Shown here: positions 7,136 to 12,173 of the stretch, piece after piece
How the letters are laid out: each line of letters begins with the position of its first letter
Numbering within the stretch: position 1 is the first letter of the stretch
Origin: an uncultured Erysipelotrichaceae bacterium
GTDB lineage: Bacteria > Bacillota_I > Bacilli_A > Erysipelotrichales > Erysipelotrichaceae
Direction of reading: 5' to 3'
Length of the DNA: 12,173 nt
NCBI GenBank assembly: GCA_937902945.1
Contig: CALEMD010000071.1
Location: 1-12,173, forward strand
Notes under the pieces: generated by a model
What the model was told of the DNA's origin: nothing
Databases searched by the model: none
Seen by the model: only the letters and a program-made list of their open reading frames with translations
Made by a program: the position numbers and the translations under genes

Positions 7136-7878
7136 AGAAACCTCGTTTCAAAATACTGTTCAGTGAAGCCGACTGCATTGATCACATCCGTCTTATTGAA
7201 ATTTCTGCTGGATGCAGCAACCCATTTTGTTTCCGAATCATCTTTTCTATATATGATTGCAATGACAATGCCGGTAAATGTTTCAAGAGCTTCTTCAGGA
7301 CCATATACATACACATCCTGAAATGCACCGTCCCCAGCTGTCATTCCATCCACATAGCCATAGTTCAGCGGATACTGCGTGTCCGGATAGAATGGATGCA
7401 GAGATCCATATGGACGATCTATCGTGACTGTTACAGTCCTGCCAAGCCATTCTTTGCCAAGCAGCTTCTCCATCATTATTCTGTTTTTCTCTGCATTTCC
7501 GCTTGTTTTTTCAAATCCAAAAGATGCAAATGCAGCAATTGCCTTTTCAGGTACAGAAGCAGTGATTCTATATATGCCTGCCTGCTGTGCCTTGGCAGCA
7601 AGTTCCTGTATCAGTTCTCTGCCGATCCCCTGCTTCTGTTCCTGCGGGCGGATATACATCAGTTCAATCTGATAGGTTTCTGGATCAAATGCCAGAAAGC
7701 CCTTCAGATCACGGTCAAATGCACCGATATACTTGAGGTTTTCATTATCAAAAGATGAAGGCATCATCTTCGAAGAATCACTGATGTGCCCGGCATTGGC
7801 GTCATTCGCAAGTACTTCTCTGATTATATTGCCGGCATCATAGCGTTCTTCCGGCATCATATCTCTGAGCCGGATCAT
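7123..7878 (-). CDS. GNAT acetyltransferase fused to an inorganic-pyrophosphatase-like domain
   Basis: A 251-residue two-domain protein. Residues 1-137 are a GNAT N-acetyltransferase: strand IELMYIRP is followed by the acetyl-CoA pyrophosphate loop Q81-K-Q-G-I-G-R87, and a C-terminal SFGFEKT typical of GNAT beta6/7. Residues ~139-251 resemble the short stand-alone clostridial proteins annotated as inorganic pyrophosphatase: VTIDRPYGSLHP (151-162), YPLNYGYVDG (169-178), GDGAFQDVYVYG (182-193) and RKDD..TKWV (211-220). Canonical soluble PPases have DGDPxD for metal binding. Here Asp183 and Asp188 remain, but the middle Asp is replaced by Ala, so full PPase activity is doubtful. The start ATG shares one base with the SseB stop (TGATG) and has no clear Shine-Dalgarno, which suggests reinitiation. 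The acetyl acceptor is unknown. Confidence 0.8.
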   Translation of the reverse strand: MIRLRDMMPEERYDAGNIIREVLANDANAGHISDSSKMMPSSFDNENLKYIGAFDRDLKGFLAFDPETYQIELMYIRPQEQKQGIGRELIQELAAKAQQAGIYRITASVPEKAIAAFASFGFEKTSGNAEKNRIMMEKLLGKEWLGRTVTVTIDRPYGSLHPFYPDTQYPLNYGYVDGMTAGDGAFQDVYVYGPEEALETFTGIVIAIIYRKDDSETKWVAASSRNFNKTDVINAVGFTEQYFETRFLWLE

Positions 7879-8672
7879 CAGATATCAAGCTGGGAATCAT
7901 AGAGTGGGAATGCACCCTTGACTGCTTTCTCTTCAAGTTCTTCTGAATATGCTGCAACTGAAACAGGTATTTTCTTGCTGAGAGGTTCAGCAACTTCCTT
8001 GATGCTGGCAAACAGCTGTGCATCCGGTTTCTCAGCATCAACAATCAGCAGGAAAGCCATGGCCGGTCCGGATATCATTTCCTTCAGCCAGACCCGGCTG
8101 ACTGATTTCATTTCCTTGCAGGCATCATGCACTGCATTGACCATCTGTGTCGGATAGACAGATGGTTCAGTAAACATAACATTGGCACCTGGAGCAAATG
8201 GCTGTGCCTGCGTCTCATTGCCAGACACAAGTCTTTCAATCAGTGCCTTTGGTATAATGATATTCTCACTCATCGGGTTGATGACAATACCCTCTGCCTG
8301 GTTATTGGGATTCTGCAGCATGGAAGCATATTCATTCAGTGTACGTACGATCTGCTGCTGGCTCCCCGGCTGACTGACATGCAGTTTCTGTGCTTCGGCG
8401 TGATCCGTGAAAGCCGGGAAGAATGTCTTCCCTTCTCTTGTGTTAACAAGAACAAACTTGATTTTTGCATTCTTTGGAATCTGGATTCTGCCCTTCTGAT
8501 CCGGTTTCATGGGAACATCAAATATAGCCGGTGCAAGCAGCTTTGCATCTTTCAATGCAGCAAACAGCATATCCTGGTGTTCTTTGGACTGTTCTTTCTT
8601 GAGTGTGTCGATTGCCTCCTTCAGTTTTGGATTGGCAATTGGTTTCATAGTTCCATTTTTAGTATTTGTCAT
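7878..8672 (-). CDS. SseB-family protein (enhanced serine sensitivity protein)
   Basis: A 264-residue soluble, probably cytosolic protein with the two-domain SseB layout. The N-terminal domain (about 15-148) carries ALKDAKLLAPAIF, KIKFVLVNTREGKTFFPAFTDHAEA (in two parts, 71-83 and 84-94), EGIVINP (127-133) and PKALIERL (141-148). The C-terminal domain (about 165-256) carries FTEPSVYPTQMVNA and RVWLKEM. SseB was named in Escherichia coli for an effect on serine sensitivity, and its biochemical role is not known. GGAGAG (8683-8678) precedes the start. It is the first gene of a three-gene operon with an 11-14 base leader from a good promoter. The GNAT start overlaps its stop by one base. The family assignment is strong; I give no symbol because function is not transferable. 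Confidence 0.85.
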   Translation of the reverse strand: MTNTKNGTMKPIANPKLKEAIDTLKKEQSKEHQDMLFAALKDAKLLAPAIFDVPMKPDQKGRIQIPKNAKIKFVLVNTREGKTFFPAFTDHAEAQKLHVSQPGSQQQIVRTLNEYASMLQNPNNQAEGIVINPMSENIIIPKALIERLVSGNETQAQPFAPGANVMFTEPSVYPTQMVNAVHDACKEMKSVSRVWLKEMISGPAMAFLLIVDAEKPDAQLFASIKEVAEPLSKKIPVSVAAYSEELEEKAVKGAFPLYDSQLDI

Positions 8673-8690
8673 GTTTTCTCTCCATTCATA

Positions 8691-8719
8691 AGTATAGTCA
8701 AATATGGATATTTTCTCAA
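8691..8719 (-). promoter_or_regulatory. Promoter of the sseB operon
   Basis: On the minus strand TTGAGA (8719-8714) and TATACT (8696-8691) are exactly 17 bases apart. The expected start near 8684 leaves a leader that is little more than the ribosome binding site. The spacer contains one copy of the repeat ATATGGATAT/ATATCCATAT. Confidence 0.6.
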
Positions 8720-8764
8720 TGCATCCGTCTGTTGTATTTCCATTAATGCTTCATATATGGATAT
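8702..8764. repeat. Pair of ATATGGATAT direct repeats in a divergent promoter region
   Basis: Identical 10-bp copies lie at 8702-8711 and 8755-8764, 53 bases apart start to start (about five helical turns). Each is a near-palindrome (ATAT-GG-ATAT). One lies in the sseB promoter spacer; the other runs into the -10 box of the rhomboid promoter. They could be operator sites, but AT-rich chance similarity is possible. Confidence 0.4.
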
Positions 8765-8767
8765 AAT
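8762..8767 (+). promoter_or_regulatory. -10 box of the rhomboid-glucosidase transcript
   Basis: A perfect TATAAT sits 45 bases before the rhomboid start codon. The -35 region is poor (TTCCAT at 8738-8743, 18-base spacing), so the promoter may depend on an activator or be weak. Confidence 0.45.
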
Positions 8768-8811
8768 ACTCTTATCTGTAAAAGACATATCTGAAAGGAA
8801 CATACTCTTAT

Positions 8812-9372
8812 ATGAAAAAAATAACATGGAATTCACCGGTTATTCTGTCATTTGTACTTGTCAGCGGTGCCGCACTGCTGCTGAACTGGGCAAGCGGCGG
8901 ATGGGCAAACCGCTATCTGTTCAGTGTATACAGCGGGTCTCTTCTCGATCCTCTTTTCTATGTACGGCTGTTCGGGCATGTTCTTGGCCATGCCAGTCTT
9001 TCCCATTATTCCGGAAATATGATTCTGATCCTGCTGATCGGGCCTCTTCTTGAAGAAAAGTATGGCAGTCAGAGACTGCTTTCCATCATTGCAGTCGTTG
9101 CCTTGACGACCGGCATCATGCATATTCTTCTAGACGGCAATACAGCCCTGCTGGGTGCTTCCGGAGTTGCATTTGCCTTCATGCTTCTAGCGTCTGTCAC
9201 CGGAAGAGGAAGCGGTATTCCTCTGACTCTAGTCATTGCAGTAGTCTTCTATATCGGTCAGGAAATCATGACCGGAATGACTTCAGCCGATCAGATATCC
9301 CAGCTGACACATATTATCGGCGGAGCCATCGGCGGTATTTACGGCATGATTCTGCGGCCGAAGAGGAGGTAA
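8812..9372 (+). CDS. Rhomboid family intramembrane serine protease
   Basis: A 186-residue compact polytopic protein with about six hydrophobic segments, the minimal rhomboid core. The catalytic dyad is visible: Ser117 in LLGASGVAFAF (GxSG motif) and His167 in QLTHIIGGAIGG. The HxxxN element of helix 2 is present as His65-Tyr-Ser-Gly-Asn69, just before GPLLEEKYG. Rhomboids cleave transmembrane segments of other proteins within the membrane; the substrate here cannot be told. AAAGGAA (8794-8800) lies about 11 bases upstream of the ATG, a rather long spacing, and no alternative in-frame start is seen. The gene overlaps nothing but is followed after 2 nt by the GH13 glucosidase, whose ribosome binding site lies inside its last codons, so the two are cotranscribed. 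Confidence 0.9.
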   Translation: MKKITWNSPVILSFVLVSGAALLLNWASGGWANRYLFSVYSGSLLDPLFYVRLFGHVLGHASLSHYSGNMILILLIGPLLEEKYGSQRLLSIIAVVALTTGIMHILLDGNTALLGASGVAFAFMLLASVTGRGSGIPLTLVIAVVFYIGQEIMTGMTSADQISQLTHIIGGAIGGIYGMILRPKRR

Positions 9373-9374
9373 TC

Positions 9375-11036
9375 ATGTTTGATTATAAGCATTCTGTCAT
9401 CTACCAGATCTGGCCTCGCTCATTCTTTGACAGCAGCCATGATGGCATCGGTGATATTCAGGGCATCATCAGAAAGCTTCCTTATCTTAAGAAACTCGGT
9501 GTGGATGCGATCTGGATCTGTCCTCTTTATCAGTCGCCGAATGACGACTATGGCTATGACATCTCTGACTATTACTCTATCAATCCTGAATACGGGACCA
9601 TGGCAGATCTGACTGAACTGATCCATAAGGCAAAGGATGCAGGGCTTCAGATTATCATGGACCTGGTTGCCAATCACACGTCCACAAAGCATAAATGGTT
9701 TCAGGAAGCACTGAAGGATCCTTCCTCTCCATACCGGGATTATTACTACTTCAGAGAAGGCAGAAATGGACAGCCTCCGAACAACTGGCTCAGCTTCTTC
9801 GGCACTTCCGCATGGACAAAGGCCGAAGGAAATATGTACTATCTGAATCTGTATGCTGAAACCCAGGCAGATCTCAACTGGAATAACCCTGCTGTACGCA
9901 TTGCCATTCAGAATATCATGAACTTCTACCTGGATATGGGAGTATCCGGTTTCAGAATGGATACCATCAATACAATTGATAAGAAGGAAGGCCTTCCTGA
10001 CAAGAACCCGGATAAAGAAGGTCTGCAGTTTGCGGATGACTATATTACAGATAGAGAGAATGTCAGAGTCTGGCTGAAGGAAATCAATGAGAAAGTACTG
10101 CAGCCGCATGATGCCTTTGCCTTGGGTGAGGGAATTATGGTTACTCCTGAGAAAGTCATTGAGTATACAAAGCCTTCTCATCACGAACTGAATATGATGT
10201 TCCAATTTGATCTGATCACGCTTGGATACGGCGAACTTGGCAAGTATGACTGCCGCAGACTGTATCATTATTCACATGCCGATTTCAAACGGATCACCCG
10301 TCTCTGGCAGACACAGATGCTGAAGAATGATGGCTATATAGGCAATTATCTTTCCAATCATGACCACCAGCGTTCGCTGAATCACTTCGGCGATGTGCAT
10401 CTGTACCGCAGCAGAAGTGCAAAGATGCTTGCACTGTACAACTTTGCTTTATATGGAACTCCATTCATCTATCAGGGTGAAGAAATTGCCATGGTCAATC
10501 CGCATCTGAAGGAATCTGACTGGAAAGACTATGAATGCCTGCATTCATGTCAGGCCATGACTTCCATTCTTGGCATCCCGCCATTCATTGCAAAGATTCT
10601 TTCTTCTTTGGTAACACGTGACAACAGCCGCACGCCAGTACAGTGGAATGCTTCCGCCAACGCCGGCTTTACGGACGCAAAACCGTGGATGATGGTCAAT
10701 CCTGACTATCAGAAATGGAATGTCGAACAGCAGATGAATGATCCTGAATCCGTATGGAATTTCTATCATCGGTGCATAGAGATCCGCAGATCGCACGAAG
10801 CATTATGCACTGGCGATTTCCAGGAGATTCTCGCCGATCATCCTTCTGTTCTTGCCTTCTATCGAACAGATGAAAAAGAGAAACTGCTGATCATCATCAA
10901 TCTGTCAAAGATGCCGGCTTCTATCCATCTGCCAGCAATGCAGGGAAGCGATATTCTCAGCAACTGTCCTTCCGTCAAACTGAAAGAGCATATGCATCTG
11001 AAGCCTTATGAGGCACATCTGTTCCTGATTCATTAA
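9375..11036 (+). CDS. GH13 alpha-glucosidase (oligo-1,6-glucosidase/maltase type)
   Basis: A 553-residue cytosolic glycoside hydrolase, normal length for GH13 exo-glucosidases, without a signal peptide. The conserved regions are all present: DLVANHTS with Asp96/Asn100/His101; GFRMDTIN with nucleophile Asp196; ALGEGIMVT with acid/base Glu252; and YLSNHDHQRS with Asp330. The N-terminal VIYQIWPRSFFDS, the RDNSRTPVQW segment (415-424) and the C-terminal beta-domain (about 480-553) also match. It should release glucose from the non-reducing end of short alpha-glucans taken up by the cell. The residue after the nucleophile is Thr197, the maltase-like form, where isomaltases usually have Val; that hints at an alpha-1,4 preference. 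The GGAGG (9365-9369) lies within the end of the rhomboid gene. No sugar transporter or regulator is next to it. Confidence 0.93.
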   Translation: MFDYKHSVIYQIWPRSFFDSSHDGIGDIQGIIRKLPYLKKLGVDAIWICPLYQSPNDDYGYDISDYYSINPEYGTMADLTELIHKAKDAGLQIIMDLVANHTSTKHKWFQEALKDPSSPYRDYYYFREGRNGQPPNNWLSFFGTSAWTKAEGNMYYLNLYAETQADLNWNNPAVRIAIQNIMNFYLDMGVSGFRMDTINTIDKKEGLPDKNPDKEGLQFADDYITDRENVRVWLKEINEKVLQPHDAFALGEGIMVTPEKVIEYTKPSHHELNMMFQFDLITLGYGELGKYDCRRLYHYSHADFKRITRLWQTQMLKNDGYIGNYLSNHDHQRSLNHFGDVHLYRSRSAKMLALYNFALYGTPFIYQGEEIAMVNPHLKESDWKDYECLHSCQAMTSILGIPPFIAKILSSLVTRDNSRTPVQWNASANAGFTDAKPWMMVNPDYQKWNVEQQMNDPESVWNFYHRCIEIRRSHEALCTGDFQEILADHPSVLAFYRTDEKEKLLIIINLSKMPASIHLPAMQGSDILSNCPSVKLKEHMHLKPYEAHLFLIH

Positions 11037-11041
11037 TGAAG

Positions 11042-11083
11042 ACTGCAGTGTGAGCTATCGTGAAGACTCACACTGCAGTTTTT
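11042..11083 (+). terminator. Intrinsic terminator of the rhomboid-glucosidase operon
   Basis: A perfect 13-bp stem (11042-11054 with 11067-11079, ACTGCAGTGTGAG and its complement) with a 12-base loop is followed by five T. The right arm lies inside the 3' end of the convergent patatin gene and the patatin stop codon (11057-11055) lies in the loop. On the minus strand no T tract follows, so it probably works one way. Confidence 0.8.
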
Positions 11084-11921
11084 CTTTCAGCAGATCCATC
11101 ATGCTCATCGCCTGGTTATACCCCTGCCAATAGAATGACTCCAGGAGCTTCTTATCTTTTGTCAGTGTGCTCATCTGGCTGTCATCTTCCGGCATGATTA
11201 CAAGCACTTTTCCCATTCTGCTGTATTCAAATGCCAGTCGGCATTCCAAATCACGCAGCTGATCCGACTTATAGACCTGCTTCAGAGTTTTTGGATACTG
11301 CTTCAATGCATGCGAATACAGAAGTGATTTTTTCTTCTTCTTTATTTCTTTAGGCCAGCGCGAGGACAGAATTACAACTGCTATGTCACAGCCTGAGTCA
11401 AATGCTCTTTGAACTGGCAATGGATCTGCAACACCGCCATCAAAGTATGGAACCTCATCAATGACTATCGGCTTGCTGATGACGGGAATGCAGCAGGTTG
11501 CTTTCAGTATATCGAGATTGCCTGGACGCATATCGTCTTTTGTGAAGTAATGAGCCTTGGCAGTCACAGCATCTGTTGCCGCAATTTCCATATAGGTAGG
11601 ATTGCGCTTAAGTGCAGAAATATCAAGCGGATCCTTGCCGGTAAATGAGGATACCGTATCATACATGTAATTCAAACCGAAATACTGTCCGGTTTTCAGA
11701 TAGCTATGCATGCCAAGAAAGTCTTTTTCATTTCCGTATTCATGAAAAAAGCGATAGGTTCTTTTGAACTGTCCAGCAAGAAAGGATGCTGTATTCGCTC
11801 CCCCAGCTGAAACACCGACAGCATAATCAAATCGAATCCCATTTTTCAGAAATGAATCTAGAACACCCGAAGCATAGATGCCCCGCATTCCTCCGCCTTC
11901 TACTACAAGTCCTGTCTTCAT
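11055..11921 (-). CDS. Patatin-like phospholipase
   Basis: A 288-residue protein of the bacterial patatin-like (RssA/YjjU-type) serine acyl hydrolase family. The oxyanion-hole loop GGGMRG is at residues 9-14, the nucleophile elbow is GVSAGG with Ser38, and the catalytic Asp161 is in YFDGGVADPLP, completing the Ser-Asp dyad. A lysine cluster (KEIKKKKKS, about 192-200) could aid contact with acidic membranes. There is no signal peptide or membrane span, so it should be a cytoplasmic or peripheral enzyme on lipid substrates; the natural substrate is unknown. GGGGA lies upstream of the start. The ATG overlaps the stop of the upstream VTT-like gene as ATGA, so the two are translationally coupled. 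Its last codons form one arm of the terminator of the opposite transcript. Confidence 0.9.
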   Translation of the reverse strand: MKTGLVVEGGGMRGIYASGVLDSFLKNGIRFDYAVGVSAGGANTASFLAGQFKRTYRFFHEYGNEKDFLGMHSYLKTGQYFGLNYMYDTVSSFTGKDPLDISALKRNPTYMEIAATDAVTAKAHYFTKDDMRPGNLDILKATCCIPVISKPIVIDEVPYFDGGVADPLPVQRAFDSGCDIAVVILSSRWPKEIKKKKKSLLYSHALKQYPKTLKQVYKSDQLRDLECRLAFEYSRMGKVLVIMPEDDSQMSTLTKDKKLLESFYWQGYNQAMSMMDLLKEKLQCESSR

Positions 11922-12173
11922 TTGTTTTCCCCAGTCTTCTTTCTTTTCCTTTTTGTATATCTCCAGAAAATCAGCAATGATATGCCGATCAGAACAGCAA
12001 TAAACAGAATACTGTACCAGAATTCCCTTGATCCTGGTTTTGTGATTGTTTCACCGATCAGTGTGACCGCAATGGTAACAGGTGCCAGTCCCAGCATGCT
12101 TCCCAAGAAGTAGGATGAAAAACGTATGTGTTCTGCACCAAGGAACATAGACACCAAATCCAGAGGGAGCTGC
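11918..12173 (-). CDS. VTT/DedA (TVP38-TMEM64) membrane protein, C-terminal part
   Basis: Partial gene: the 5' part is beyond the window and the frame is open to the edge, so a TTG at 12157 is only an internal codon. The visible ~84 residues read QLPLDLVSMFLGAEHIRF, then an FxxGSxLGLAPVTIAVTLIGE stretch, then REFW followed by a final span (about 20 hydrophobic residues) and a basic tail KRKRKK. The LPxDLVS...LG...GSxLGxxP pattern is that of the C-terminal half of VTT-domain proteins, polytopic membrane proteins implicated in lipid or polyprenyl-phosphate movement. Its stop (TGA, 11920-11918) overlaps the patatin start. With only the C-terminus visible, the family call is good but the exact subfamily is not. 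Confidence 0.7.
   Translation of the reverse strand, partial: QLPLDLVSMFLGAEHIRFSSYFLGSMLGLAPVTIAVTLIGETITKPGSREFWYSILFIAVLIGISLLIFWRYTKRKRKKTGENK

Noticed and set aside
8127..9053. 308-aa plus-strand frame
   Set aside because: It runs antisense through sseB, across the divergent promoter region and out of frame into the rhomboid gene; composition is Cys/His/Phe-rich as expected for a shadow.
9420..10268. 282-aa minus-strand frame opposite the glucosidase
   Set aside because: The GH13 frame has every catalytic motif; the antisense frame has none and no ribosome binding site.
12155..12157. TTG as the start codon of a 79-aa protein at the right edge
   Set aside because: The frame stays open to the window edge and the family motif LPxDLVS continues upstream of it, so this is the C-terminal part of a longer gene.

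Overview
The window looks like chromosomal DNA from a low-to-moderate-GC Gram-positive bacterium (Bacillota). A gut-type anaerobe of the Erysipelotrichia or Lachnospiraceae kind is my inference. The basis is strong GGAGG-type ribosome binding sites, TTGAnn/TATAAT-like promoters, intrinsic terminators with T tracts, a Cys-anchored lipoprotein, and the gene families present. It is gene-dense. I see no rRNA, tRNA, insertion sequence, phage gene, CRISPR array or integration site, and no gap over 300 bases without a gene.

Layout. (1) 1-2336, minus: the first ~778 codons of a very large M14-type zinc carboxypeptidase whose 3' end lies outside the window. It has no start/stop pair inside the window but is open throughout. 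(2) 2440-3081, plus: pyroglutamyl-peptidase I, divergent from the M14 gene, with overlapping divergent promoters between them. (3) 6356-3120, minus: a tightly coupled three-gene cassette. It encodes a VTC-type polyphosphate polymerase, a DUF4956 membrane protein and a beta-helix carbohydrate-binding lipoprotein. (4) 8672-6470, minus: a three-gene overlapping operon. It encodes an SseB-family protein, a GNAT acetyltransferase fused to an inorganic-pyrophosphatase-like domain, and a YczE-type membrane protein. It ends in an intrinsic terminator. (5) 8812-11036, plus: a rhomboid intramembrane protease followed after 2 nt by a GH13 alpha-glucosidase, ending in a long-stem terminator. (6) 12173-11055, minus: the C-terminal part of a VTT/DedA-like membrane protein, overlapping by ATGA with a patatin-like phospholipase.

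How the parts fit. The M14 peptidase and pyroglutamyl peptidase both suggest peptide breakdown, and the GH13 enzyme suggests maltose/isomalto-oligosaccharide use. Most of the remaining genes act at or in the membrane (lipoprotein, DUF4956, YczE, rhomboid, VTT, probably patatin). The two places most worth a closer look are the polyphosphate-polymerase/DUF4956/beta-helix lipoprotein cassette and the GNAT-pyrophosphatase-like fusion. The remainder is largely ordinary housekeeping or accessory gene content.
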